From Lolium rigidum (lineage: Eukaryota > Streptophyta > Magnoliopsida > Poales > Poaceae): a DNA stretch of 64,000 bases. The notes under the pieces are model-generated. The model was not told where the DNA came from. It saw nothing but the letters and a program-made list of their open reading frames with translations, and searched no databases. Below, piece by piece: positions 11,100 to 23,605 of this stretch. How positions within the stretch are numbered: position 1 is the first letter of the stretch; each line of letters starts with the position of its first letter. The stretch covers positions 38,527,047 through 38,591,046 of the forward strand of contig NC_061510.1 in NCBI RefSeq assembly GCF_022539505.1, read 5' to 3'. A program made the translations under genes and the position numbers.

Positions 11100-12286
11100 C
11101 GTGTCTATGCATAGATGGTTGCACGAGTAGAACACAATGGTTTTGTGGGCGTTGATGCTTATGTTGTCTTTAGTTTGAGTACTTTGCATCGTTGTGGCAT
11201 AGTGGGATGAAGCGGCTCGGGCTAACTTTACATGACCGCGTTCATGAGATTTGCTCCACGCTCGACATGCAACTTGTATTGCATAAGTGGCTTTGCGGGT
11301 GTCTGTCTCTCCTACTATAGTAAAGATTCAATTTACTCTTCTATTGACAACACTAGTATCACCGTTGTGGTTCATGTTCGTAGGTAGATTAGATCTTACT
11401 CGAAACCCTAAACCACGTAAAATATGCAAACCAAATTAGAGACGTCTAACTTGTTTTTCCAGGGTTTGGTGATGTGATATGGCCATAATGTGATGATGAA
11501 TATGTATGAGATGATCATTATTGTATTGTGGCAACCGGCAGGAGCCTTATGGTTGTCTTTAAATTTCATGTTGAGTAGTATTTCAAAGAAGTTGTAATAG
11601 TTGCTACATGGGAGAACAATCATGAAGACGGCGCCATTGACCTTGACGCTACGCCGACGATGATGGAGATCATGCCCGTTGATGATGGAGATCATGTCCG
11701 TGCTTTGGAGATGAAGATCAAAGGCGCAAAGACAAAGGGGCCATATCATATCACATATGAACTGCATGTGATGTTAATCCTTTTATGCATCTTATTTTGC
11801 TTAGATCGCGACGGTAGCATTATAAGATGATCCCTCTCACTAAAATATCAAGATAATAAAGTGTTCATCCTTAGTAGCACCGTTGCCAAGACTTGTCGTT
11901 TCGAAGCATCTCGTGATGATCGGGTGTGATAGAATCAACAAGTGCGTACAACGGGTGCAAGTCAGTTTTGCACATGCGGATACTAAGGTGGCCTTGACGA
12001 GCCTAGCATGTACAGACATGGTCTCGGAACACGTGATACCGAAAGGTAGAGCATGAATCATATGATTGATATGATGAACACTTTGAGTGTTCGCCATTGA
12101 AATTACATCTTGTCTCGTGATGATCGGACTTGATGTAGTGGATTTGGTTCGTGTGATCACTAAGACAATGCGAGGGATATTGTTTTGAGTGGGAGTTCAC
12201 CTAGATTTTTAATTTTGTTGAATTAAAATTTGAACTCAATTTGTCATAAACATTAGTCTAAACTATTGCAAATATATGTTGTAGAT
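11100..12286 (+). other. Long untranslated leader of the Angela-like element
   Basis: About 1.2 kb between the primer-binding site and the gag ATG with no sustained coding frame. BARE/Angela leaders are known to be long and to carry packaging signals; none can be pinpointed here. Confidence 0.7.
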
Positions 12287-15200
12287 ATGGCGTCCTCAAT
12301 CAATTTTAACCAGTTCCTAGAGAAAGAAAAGCTTAAGAGCAACGGTAGCAACTTCACCGACTAGTTCTGTCATGTGAGGATCTTCCTCGCTGGCGGAAAT
12401 CTGCAATATGTGCTTGATGCACCGCTAGGTGACCCTCCTGCAGAAACTGAAACCGATGAAGTAAAGAATGTTTACGAGACTCGAAAAACTCGGTACTCTC
12501 AAGTTCAGTGTGCCATCCTGTGCAGTCTGGAAGACGATCTTCAAAAACGTTTTGAGCACCACGATCCTCATGAGTTGGTCAATGAGCTGAAAGCTATCTT
12601 TGAAACTCATGCGGCCGTGGAATGCTATGAAGCATCGAAACACTTCTTCGGCTGCATGATGGAAGAAGGCGGCTCCGTTAGTGAGCACATGCTCGCCATG
12701 ACCGGGCATGCGAAGAAACTCGGTGACTTGGGAATAGTGATTCCTAACGGACCGGGGATTAATCGTGTCCTTCAATCACTGCCACCTAGTTACAAGAACT
12801 TTGTGATGAACTACAATATGCAGAACATGAACAAAGAGTTACCTGAACTTTTCGCCATGCTGAAATCTGCTGAGATTGAGATCAAGAAAGAGCACCAAGT
12901 GTTGATGGTCAACAAGACCACCAGTTTCAAGAAACAGGGCAAGTCTAAGGGAAAATTCAAGAAGGGTGGCAAGAAAGCTGCCACGCCTCCCGTGAAACCT
13001 AAGACTGGCCCTAAGCCTGATGCTCGAGTGCTATTACTGCAAGGATAAGGGACACTGGAAGCGTAATTTCTCCAAGTATTTGGCGGATCTGAAGAGCGGC
13101 CTTGTCAAGAAGAAGAAAGAAGGTATATCTGATATACATGTTATAGATGTTTATCTTACTGGTTCTCGTACTAGTACCTGGGTATTTGATACTGGTTCGG
13201 TTGCTCATATTTGTAACTCGAAACAAGAACTAAAGAATAAACGAAGACTACTAAAGGATGAAGTGACGATGCGCGTTGGAAATGGATCCAAAGTCGATGT
13301 GATCGTTGTCGGCACACTTCCTCTACATCTACCTTCGGGATTAGTTTTAAGCCTCAATAATTGTTATTTTGTACCCGCGTTGAGCATGAACATTATATCC
13401 GGATCTTGTTTAATGCAAGACGGTTATTCATTCAAGTCCGAGAATAATGGTTGTTCTATTTTTATGAATAATATCTTTTATGGTCGAGCACTCGAAAAGA
13501 ATGGCTTATTTCTGTTAGATCTCGATAGTAGTGATACACATATACATAACATTGATGCTAAGCGAATTAGATTGAATGATAATTCTACTTATATGTGGCA
13601 CTTGTCGTCTTGGTCATATTGGAGTGAAACGCATGAAGAAACTCCATACCGATGGATTACTTGAATCGCTTGACTTTGAGTCACTTGATAGATGCGAAGC
13701 ATGTCTAATGGGAAAAATGACTAAGACTCCATTCTCTGGTATTATGGAGCGAGCTACTGACTTATTGGAAATCATACATACCGATGTGTGCGGACCAATG
13801 AGTGTAGCATCGCGCGGTGGTTATCGTTATGTTCTAACCTTCACAGTTGATCTGAGTAGATATGGGTATATCTATTTCATGAAACATAAATCCGAAACTT
13901 TCGAGAAGTTATAGGAATTCCAAAGTGAAGTAGAAAACCAACGTAACAAGAAGATTAAATTTCTACGATCTGATCGCGGAGGTGAATATCTGAGTTATGA
14001 GTTTGGCATGCATTTAAAAAAATGCGGAATACTTTCACAATTGACACCGCCGGGAACACCTCAACTAAACGGTGTGTCCGAACGTCGTAATCGAACTCTC
14101 TTAGATATGGTTCGTTCTATGATGTCTCTTACTGATTTACCTTTATCATTTTGGAGTTATGCATTAGAGACAGCCACATTCACTTTAAATAGAGCACCAT
14201 CAAAATCCGTTGAAACGACACCGTATGAATTATGGTTTAATAAGAAACCTAAGCTGTCATTCCTTAAAGTTTGGGGTTGCGAAGCCTATGTAAAAAAGTT
14301 ACAACCGGACAAGCTAGAACCCAAAGCGGAGAAATGCGTCTTCATAGGATACCCTAAGGAAACTATAGGGTACACTTTCTATCACGGATCCGAAGGCAAA
14401 ATCTTTGTTGCTAAGAACGGAACCTTTCTTGAGAAAGAATTTCTCACTAAAGAAGTATTTGGAAGAAAAGTAGAACTCGATGAGATTGATGAATCTTCAC
14501 TTGTTGATCGGAGTAGCGCAGATGCGGAAGTTGTTCCTGTGCCGCCTACACCGGCAACGAGAGGAAGCTAATGATAATGATCATGCAACTTCGAATAAGA
14601 TAGCTACGAACCTCGCGGATCGACAAGGGAACGTGCCACTCCTGATTGGTATGATCCTTGTCTAAATGTCATGATTGTGGACAACAATGATGAAGACCCT
14701 GCGACGTATGAAGAAGCGATGATGAGCCCAGATTCCAACAAATGGCAAGAAGCCATGAAATCCGAAATGGGATCCATGTATGATAACAAAGTATGGACTT
14801 TGGTAGACTTACCTGATAGCCGCAAGGCTGTCGATAATAAATGGATCTTCAAGAGAAAAACAGATGCTGATGGTAATATTACTGTCTATAAAGCTCGACT
14901 TGTCGCAAAGGGTTTCCGACAAATTCAAGGTGTTGACTACGATGAGACTTTCTCACTGTAGCGAAGCTAAAATCTGTGAGGATTTTGTTAGCAATAGCTG
15001 CATTTTTCGATTATGAGATTTGGCAGATGGATGTCAAAACGGCGTTCCTTAATGGAGACATTGAGGAAGAGTTGTATATGGTACAACCCAAAGGTTTTGT
15101 CGATCCTAAAAATGCTGACAAAGTATGCAAACTTCAGCGTTCAATTTATGGACTGAAGCAAGCATCGAGAAGTTGGAACCGACGCTTTGATAAGGTGATC

Positions 15201-16272
15201 AAAGACTTCGGGTTTATACAGTGTCATGGAGAGGCTTGTATTTACAAGAAAGTGAGTGGGAGCTCTGTAGCATTCCTGATATTATATGTAGATGACATAT
15301 TATTGATTGGGAATGATATAGAACTATTAAGCGATGGTAAAAGGTTATTTGAATAATAGTTTTTCAATGAAAGACCTTGGTGAAGCATCATATATATTAG
15401 GCATCAAGATTTATAGAGATAGATCAAGACGCCTAATAGGGCTATCACAGAGTACATACATGGACAAGATTCTAAAGAAGTTTAGAATGGACGAAAGTAA
15501 GAAAGGATTCTTACCTATGTTACCAGGCAAGGTCTTGAGTAAGACTCAAGGTCCGGCTACGGCAGAAGAAAGAGAAAGGATGAGTCAGATCCCCTATGCT
15601 TCGGCGGTAGGCTCTATCATGTATGCCATGCTATGTACTAGACCGGATATAGCACATGTGGTTAGTTTGACTAGCAGATATCAAAGTGATCCAGGAATGG
15701 AACACTGGACATCGGTCAAGAATATCACGAAGTACTTGAAAAGAACTAAGGATATGTTTCTTTGTTATGGAGGTGACCAAGAGCTCGTTGTAACAAGTTA
15801 CACCGATGCAAGTTGGAACACTGATCCTGATGACTCTAAGTCACAATCCGGGTACGTGTTTATATTGAATGGTGCTTTGCGATGAAGCTGGGCAAGCTCG
15901 AAGCGGTGCACGGTGGCGAAGTCTTCAACGAGAATCGGAGTACATAGCGGCTTCGGAGGCTTCATCGAAGCGGTATGGATGAAGAGGTTCATTGTAGAGC
16001 TCGGTGTGGTTCCTAGTGCATTGGACCCACTAGTCATCTATCGTGACAACATGGGTGCCATCGCCAATGCACAAGAACCAAGGTCACACAAGAGGCTGAA
16101 GCATATCAAGCTGCGTTATCATTCGATTCGCGAGTACATCGAAGATGGAGAAGTAAAGATTTGCAAAGTACACACCGATCCGAATGTAGCGGATCCGTTG
16201 ACTAAAGCTCTCCCTAGGGCAAAGCATGACCAACACCAGAATACCATGGGTGTTAGGTACCTTACAATGTAA
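12287..16272 (+). pseudogene. Copia gag-pol polyprotein, interrupted
   Basis: The ATG at 12287 opens gag (MASSINFNQFLEKEKL), with a TAG at 12362-12364. The frame stays open to about 13045 through UBN2-like capsid sequence. The zinc knuckle (about 13026-13066) reads C-x2-C-x4-H-x4-F, so its last cysteine is lost. A frame change leads to protease (WVFDTGSVAHICNS, near 13180). A second frame change at about 13605 leads to integrase, with HIG/HTD and C-x2-C zinc finger, then D of HTDVCGP, D of RSDRGGEY and E of GVSERRNRT. An in-frame TAG lies at 13912-13914. The RT includes YKARLVAKGF, DVKTAFLNG and the catalytic YVDD (near 15288), with frame changes near 14571, 14960 and 15340. RNase H (TDASWNTD) breaks at about 15885 and resumes to a stop at 16272 (VADPLTKALPRAKH). 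Confidence 0.9.
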
Positions 16273-16293
16273 TCTAGATTATTGACTCTAGTG

Positions 16294-16305
16294 CAAGTGG
16301 GAGAC
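16294..16305 (+). promoter_or_regulatory. Polypurine tract of the Angela-like element
   Basis: CAAGTGGGAGAC directly precedes the 3' LTR, the usual plus-strand DNA priming site of Copia elements. Confidence 0.85.
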
Positions 16306-18067
16306 TGTTGGAGATATGCCCAAGAGGCAATATAAAATTGGTTATTATATATCTTTATGTTCATGATAAATGTTTATATACCATGCTATAATTGTATTAA
16401 CCGAAACATTGATACATGTGTGATATGTAAAAAACAATGAGTCCCTAGTAAGCCTCTTAACTAGCTTGTTGATTAATAGATGATTAGTTTCATAATCATG
16501 AACATTGGATGTTATTAATAACAAGGTTATATCATTATATGAATGATGTAATGGACACACCCAATTAAGCGTAGCATAAGATCACGTCATTAAGTTATTT
16601 GCTATAAGCTTTCGATACATAGTTACCTAGTCCTTTCGACCATGAGATCATGTAAATCACTTATACTGGAAAGGTACTTTGATTACATCAAACGCCACTT
16701 GCGTAAATGGGTGGTTATAAAGGTGGGATTAAGTATCCGGAAAGTATGAGTTGAGGCATATGGATCAACAGTGGGATTTGTCCATCCCGATGACGGATCG
16801 ATATACTCTGGGCCCTCTCGGTGGAATGTCGTCTAATGTCTTGCAAGCATATGAATAAATTCATAAGAGAACACATACCACGGTACGAGTAAAGAGTACT
16901 TGTCAGGAGACGAGGTTGAACAAGGTATAGAGTGATACCGATGATCAAACCTCGGACAAGTAAAATATCGTGTGACAAAGGGAATTGGTATCGTATGTGA
17001 ATGGTTAATTCGATCACTAAGTCATCGTTGAATGTGTGGGAGCCATTATGGATCTCCAGATCCCGCTATTGGTTATTGGTCGGAGAGAGTTCTCACCCAT
17101 GTCCACATAGTTCACGAACCGTAGGGTGACACACTTAAGGTTTGATGTTGTAATAGTAGAACTTGAATATGGAATGGAGTTCGAAGTATTGTTCGAAGTC
17201 TCGGATGGGATCCCGGACATCACGAGGAGTTCGGAATGGTCCGGAGAATAAGATTCATATATAGGAAGTCATATTCCAAGTTTGGAAATGATCCGGTGCA
17301 TTTATGGAAGGTTCTAGAAAAGTCGGGAAGAAATCACTAAGGAAGGAGGAGTCCCGGAGGGACTCCACCTCCCCATGGCCGGCCAACCCTAGAGGGGGAG
17401 TCCAAGGTGGACTCCACCAAGGGGGCCGGCCACCCCCTTCATGGAAGGGTGGGAATCCCACTTGGGTGGGAGTCCCACCTTGGGTAGGTTTCCCTACTAC
17501 ATGGAAGGTTCTTGTGTTGGGGTCTTATTCGAAGACTTGTAGTCCAACACTTGGGGTTCCACCTATATAATGAGGGGCATAGGGGAGGGGCCCGGCCACC
17601 ACAAGCCACCAAGCTGGCCGCACCCCTTGAGGCCGGCCACCCCCTCTCCCAAACCCTAGCCGCCCCCTCTCTCCTCCACCTCTCCCGCACGCTTAGCGAA
17701 GCTCCGCCGGAGATCTCCACCGCCACCGCCACCACGCCGTCGTGCTGCCGGAGTCAAGGAGGAGCTACTACTTCCGCTGCCCGCTGGAACGGGGAGAAGG
17801 ACGTCGTCTTCATCAACACCGAACGTGTGACCGAGTACGGAGGTGCTGCCCGATCGTGGCACCGTGATCAAGATCTTCTACGCGCTTTTGCAAGCGGCAA
17901 GTGATCGTCTACCGCAGCAACAAGAGCCTCATCTTGTAGGCTTTGGAAATCTTCAAGGGTGAGTCTCGATCATCTCCTCGTTGCTCCCATCTTCTAGATT
18001 GCATCTTGGCTTGGTTTGCGTTCTCGCGGTAGGAAATTTTTTGTTTTCTATGCAACATATCCCTACA
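16306..18067 (+). repeat. 3' LTR of the Angela-like element
   Basis: 1762 bp, partner of 9323-11085, with TATATAA at 17564-17570. It ends CCCTACA, followed by TSD CTTTT. Confidence 0.95.
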
Positions 18068-18072
18068 CTTTT

Positions 18073-18828
18073 TTTCTGCGTGTTTTATTTTTCCTCCAAC
18101 AACTAGTTTAACTATATAAGGTAGTCCCGAATACATGGAAAATTACCTTTTGCTATTCTATTCATCCAGATCTAATTTGTGAAGGTCTCAAGAACTTCAT
18201 CTCTATTCCCAACTCAAATCCTTGATCTCTTGAGTTTTACCGACGATTTTGAGAGTTGATGCGTGCATCTCAAAGATCTCATCATCATCTCTCTTTCAAC
18301 CACACATATTTCAATTTGAGCCATCGTACCAAGTTTTCCTCTCTGATATTTTTACTCTTGGAGGTCGAGGACTCCTAGGCGGTTGCCGGGAGCGATCAAC
18401 TTTGTGATCAAGACGGAAAGTTTGTACGGGATTGAAGTCATCCCTAAGGTCTTCACATAGTGGAACGAGCTCCTACTTCGTCAAAGGGTCTCACAGAGAA
18501 GAAGGTGTGCTTTCGTGGCGTTCAGTGTCCTTCGTGGTACTGCACCTCTCCAACGGTGACTAGCTTCCCCTCAAGGAAGTGAACATCGGGATACATCATC
18601 GTCTCCGCGTGTTTCGGTTATTTCTTTCCACCTATTTAATTTGTGATAGCCATCGAGCTTTAAGTTCTTGATATTTGTATTTTATCATATAGGGTGGTCC
18701 ACTTAGTTTGCATTGGGCCATTTTATTTATCCGCATAGCCTAAAAGAGCAAACAAGTCAATAAAATTTTGTAGAACATATTCACCCCCCTCTAGGTTACC
18801 AACATTGAACTTTCACAATCTACCTGCT
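18073..18828 (+). repeat. SIRE/Maximus-like Copia LTR, second part
   Basis: Continuation of the LTR interrupted at 9317. It has CTATATAAGG near 18112 as a core promoter, the 'tttcgtggcgttca' and 'tttgtgatagccatcg' blocks, and an end in 'ttcacccccctctaggttac' and TTTCACA at 18828. Together with 8613-9317 it makes an LTR of about 1.46 kb. Whether it is a solo LTR or the 3' LTR of a mostly deleted element is open; the short GGGGGAGAT stretch before it favours the latter. Confidence 0.55.
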
Positions 18829-19667
18829 ACTCGGGTGACCAGTTGTCACAAATGGTGACCTTACCTCGCAGTAGTACGAACAACTTAGCGGAATATGCAA
18901 GTATCAGTAAAAACTAATGTCGTTCAACCCTAACGACTAGCAAATAGTAGTTCATTAAGATGTTCCCCTAGCTACTAGCAAATAGCAGTTCCTCACGATG
19001 TTTCCCTAGCTAATAGAAAATTGGTGTTCAACACAACACAAGGAGTCCACTCTCCCCTCCCTCCCGTCTGTGAGAGCTCCTCGGCCATATCGATCCTCTC
19101 TCCCCCTCCTCTCCGGCGGTTCAGACAGCCGGAGACGACGGGGGAGAGGGGCTCGGCCTCCTCTGTATAGCTTTAGGGCTACTTATCTGGGTTTTACCCA
19201 TGTGGAGTCTAGCAAGGTGCCATGGGGATTTTAGCTGCTGAGGTGTTCGAGCTCCTCGTGGTGGCGTTCGGTGGCGGCGTGCTTGCTCTTGGTGCTCCGG
19301 CGGGAGGAGTCAAAGGTGAACATGGCGGCGCTAAGATCCTCTTCAATAAAGCTCGATTTGGGCTTTCCAAGTCGGAGTGAAGATGTCGATCTGCTTCCTC
19401 TGCTTGGCCATTGAGGTGGTGGTCACACCTGGAAGCTCCGATATGTTCTCCGTTGCAGATCTGCGAGATGTGGTTCTGGAAGATGGTGGTCTCAACCACT
19501 ATCTCTCTCTGGTGAGTTCATCAACAGGGTACCCAAGCTGGCTTATATGCCTTGCCCCCAATTTCCATGGTTGCCAGGTGGCCCTTGTCCAGGAGCTCAA
19601 CCTCCTCTGGAGGCTCTCTTCAACCTCGTGCAGGAGCTCACCATTGCTTCTTCTCCAAGTGGTTCGT
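18829..19667. other. Unassigned region, possibly LINE 5'-end-like
   Basis: A first part with diverged repeats of the kind 'ctagctactagcaaatagcagttc' (18940-19000) is followed by a GC-rich segment (19080-19660). That segment has an 8-bp inverted repeat TCTCCGGC/GCCGGAGA (19110-19117, 19128-19135) and fragments of open frame on both strands. Its composition is like the 5' untranslated part of grass LINEs, but I cannot name it. No supported gene. Confidence 0.3.
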
Positions 19668-22600
19668 TGTAACACCCCAGGTATCCAGACGATCGCGGGG
19701 TAGAATTAGAAATGGGTTGTGCATTGCATTGTAAATCTGGGAAAAATTCCGCGCTTATTTGCATAAAAACCTAAGAGGGATCATTTAGGGTTAGGGTTTC
19801 TCTCTCGACACCATTTAGGGTTAGGGTTTTGAGAGTGCGATAGATTTGGACATGACCTCTTTTGAGTTAGGGTTTTGAAAAGGGGGAATCAATTGAATTG
19901 ATACTCACATTCGAATATTTGAAATTGAAATAAGTTTGAGTTGATATTCAAACTAAGACAATGCAAATTGAATAAGGTAATGAATATTTAAATAAATATT
20001 GTAATATAAATATATTCAAATAATAAAATAATATAAATAAGTTACAAATAGCTCAATAGAGAAAGTTTTAGCTTTATTGATCATCACACATAATATATTG
20101 TATTTACAATATTCATTTATATTACAATAAACCAATTCAGAAATGAATAATTAAAATAAAAAGGAAAAGTACAAGAATACAAAGTGAACTATTCTAAATT
20201 TCCTAGCTACTGCCTTGATCATCTTGATCATCAGGAAGCATTTGTTCCTCTTGAATCCCTGCACAACAAAATCAAACAAACCATTTGACCAAGTGGCAGT
20301 GCCACTTGGATGTCAAAGGAAAAACCATAAGGAGGATAATATCAAAGTCCAGCCGAGCTGATCCATCCATCCCAAGTTCCAACATGGAACTCACAAGCAC
20401 CTTGCAAGGTACATTGCATGCCTCCCAGCGCACACACGCCTGGGTTAGTCACCAAGTGAATACAGCCTTGGTGTCGACCAAGGAAGAGACTTCCAGATGC
20501 TATAAATCGCACTATTCCAGGAAAACATACATATCCATCGACACATAGCACCAGTAGCAAAAACCACCAAGAACAGTAGAACTTTTCCAGCTCTTCTTCA
20601 CCAAGAACAAAGAGTTGTTGAACAGAGATGGTGAAATAGAGCAAGAACCAGCCATAGGAGGAGAGCAAGCTCAACCTCATCAGCAACCAGTATACGAAAA
20701 TCCTCTACATCAGCAGACATTATCTAGGAGCTGGAGTGAGGTATACCAAAATCATGAACAAACAACATGTTTTGCTCATATTTGGATAAGCATGCCCAAC
20801 ACAAATTCACACAGGGTAGGAGGACCCTGTTTGGTCATCATATGGTCATAGACCAAGTGATACTGGCAAAAATGGCAAAGGCCAGAGATTAAAACCAAAC
20901 TAGTCACCATGGTTATGCCAACCAAATGAGCCAGCAGCACATCCAAAAGGAACTAGGGAGGAATCAATCCAGGATACTTTACCAAAGTCACCAAGCTACA
21001 CTAGCCCTTTATAAAACCATCAGAAAAAGAGACTAAATGTTGTCCGTATATATTTTCAACATCAAATTCATAATGGTACTCATGTAATGAGCACCCATTA
21101 TGTATTTATCCATCCACAGCAAGCCAATAGTAGTGGGAGCAACCAAACCAGCAGTATATCATTGCTAAGGTCACATCAACCACAAACCCAACCAACCAAA
21201 GAAACAGCTAATCATTATCATCACTCAAATGAGTTCAAAAGTATAGCTGGGGTTCCTAACAATAATTGGCATCCATCTAGCTTAAATAGATATATTAAAA
21301 GAATCATAACTGCATAAGCAGTTCATCAATTTATAAGTAACAGGTATAGAAAACATTCCAAGACAACCCGATGAACATCAATTGAGCAACAACATCCACA
21401 CAAAAATACTACACAAGTATTTGAGGCACCACAGTTCATATCCAGCCTGCTCATACAAGCATGAGCAGCACCCCAGTACAGGGTGTGCAACCAGAGAGAG
21501 ATATAGCAGAAGCAGTAGTAAAGGACAAGCAATTGTGTGTATAAATAATAGTCTAGTAAGCTACCACTAGCATTTGATGCTCACTGGTAGCATGTGCATC
21601 ACACACTAGCATGACACAACAAAAGCAACTCATCGGTACATGGTAAGCTGCCACAGAGAGTATATTAGTCGCAGTAGCAGTGGACAATGAATAGGAGCAT
21701 ATAGAACTTATACTAGTAAGCTAATTACTGGCAAGAGAGGGGCAAATGGAGCAAATGTATTAGGTAAACCACACCATAGCATGCAACAACAACTACCAAC
21801 ACTTGCACAGCAAGCTACTGCTAGCATCAAGTGTTCAAATAAACACTTGAGCAAGATACATGGGCACTAGCAAGCTACTGCTAGCAGTAGTGCCCAAATA
21901 AACACTCACAAAGAGGAAGGGGAGTAATCAAGCTAGCCCTAACAAGTAATTAGGCATAACAGAGCATCAGGAGCACCAGCAAACACTAAAACAGCATAGC
22001 AGACAGTAGCTAGAGCATGGAGAGGCAGGCCAGTGGCTTAGGCACATAGAGGCAGGCCAGTGACTAGGACAAGAGAGGAAGAAGATGGGGAGATAACAAA
22101 GAGGGGAGCGACCACATACTTGGGGCAGCAGTGCTGCAGACGCAGACCTCGACGGCACGGCGGCACGGGCCAGCCACGACAGCGCCAAGCCGCGGCCAAG
22201 CCTGGCCACGCCGAGCACTGCAGCCGCCAGCACGTCATCGGTGAGTCACCGAGAAGCACCAGGGCGCCCAGGAACGCCAGCTCGACATAAACCGCCATAG
22301 TCACCACTACCCTAGTAGCAGTAGGGGGTCGATGGCGAGCTGGAGGAGCTGGAGGAGCTATCCTTTTTAGATCGACGTGGATAGGATGAAGCAGCGTCAC
22401 CAGGCGCGTCGATTGTGACCAACGGTGCTGCCTGGAACCGTCGGAGATGGCCAGAGGAGGCCGACAATGGCGGAGGAGATTCGGAGTCGCGGGAGCAAAA
22501 GGGGAATTAGTGTTAGGGTTCGTCCACGGGTGCGGGAGAGAGTGAGGTCGGTTGGGCTGAGCAAGATGGACTGGTCCGGCCTAACCAACTGGGGTGCCTG

Positions 22601-22902
22601 ACCAGTGGGCCCGAGGGGCATTTTGGTTATTTGACCATTAGGTTTTCTTTGAGATTTAGAAACAAATCCAAAAACCCTAGATGAACTCTAAAAAAATAAA
22701 GAAAAATATGTATACCACTTTAAAAAATGCTCTATCCAAACTAAATGCTTCAATGAAAATTTGACCAAAATTTAAAAATAATTATTAAGAAAAATTACAA
22801 AAGAAGTTGTATAAGGAAAATTCAATCCTTTAAAAAAAATAAGAAAAGGAGTATTTAAAACTAAACCTTATTTTATTAATATTTAAAAAAAATAAGAAAA
22901 GG
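19668..22902. repeat. Large AT-rich LTR-like block starting TGTAACACCCC
   Basis: TGTAACACCCCAGG at 19668 is the terminal sequence type of Tekay/Del-like chromovirus LTRs, which can be several kb long. No matching partner or terminus is found on the right, where the block stops at the truncated LTR beginning 22903. Contents: two TTTAGGGTTAGGG-type telomere-like stretches (19786-19830), AT-rich sequence to 20200, repeated 'aagctac...ctagca' hairpins (21560-21591, 21798-21895), a 27-bp tandem duplication near 22020-22060, and a GC-rich segment 22110-22560. The last reads like a minus-strand 5' leader. No supported gene. Confidence 0.35.
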
Positions 22903-23605
22903 AGTATCAACTTGGCCAGAGCCTCTACTAGCAACGGAGAGCATGCAAGAACATAAACAACACATATAATAGATTGATAATCAACTTGACATAGTATTCC
23001 ATATTCATCGGATCCCAACAAACACAAGATCCATAGTCCAGGGGTGAACTACTCACACATCGATCCGGAGGCGATCATGGTGATGAAGAGTCCTCCGGGA
23101 GATGATTCCCCTCTCCGGCAGGGTACCGGAGGCGATCTCCTGAATCCCCCGAGATGGGATTGGCGGCGGCGGCGTCTCTGGAAGGTTTTCCGTATCGTGG
23201 CTCTCGGTGCGGGGTTTTCGCGACGAAGGCTTTAAGTAGGCGGAAGGGCGGAGTCGGAGGGCCGACGGGGGCCCCACACCATAGGGCGGCGCGGGCCCCA
23301 CCCAAGCCGCGCGGCCCTGTGGTGTCGGCGCCCGTCGCCCACTTCGTTTCCCTTTCGGTCTTCCGGAAGCTTCGTGGAAAAATAAGACCACAGGCGTTGA
23401 TTTCGTCCAATTCCGAGAATATTTCCTTTGTAGGATTTCGAAACCAAAAATAGCGAGAAAACAGCAAGCGGCTCTTCGGCATCTCGTCAATAGGTTAGTG
23501 CCGGAAAATGCATAATAATGACATAAAGTGTGTATAAAACATGTGAGTATCATCATAAAAGTAGCATGGAACATAAGAAATTATGGATACGTTTGAGACG
23601 TATCA
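22903..23605 (-). repeat. Truncated 3' LTR of the Sabrina-like element
   Basis: It matches 28083-28886 from the terminal TGATACGTCTC inwards, lacks the segment equivalent to about 28207-28312, and stops at 22903 beside a 26-bp direct duplication. Its CTACTTAAAGCC core promoter (minus) lies near 23231-23240, and a 19-bp-arm GC palindrome at 23276-23325. Confidence 0.85.

Larger units (their letters stand above)
9323..18067 (+). mobile_element. Angela/BARE-like Copia retrotransposon, full length
   Basis: 8745 bp with LTRs 9323-11085 and 16306-18067 and TSD CTTTT (9318-9322 and 18068-18072). The LTR begins TGTTGGAGATATGCCC, the hallmark of the Angela/BARE/WIS group. A tRNA-iMet primer-binding site, polypurine tract and gag-protease-integrase-RT-RNase H order are all present. 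About 20 LTR differences by eye over 1.76 kb (near 1.2%) indicate a young copy, below roughly one million years at usual grass rates. The coding region is interrupted, but many breaks are at CAG/CTG sites. Confidence 0.95.

Noticed and set aside
18829..19667. Possible host gene 5' end (GC-rich with open frames)
   Set aside because: Frames are short and on both strands, no domain or splice continuity; retroelement leader is at least as likely.
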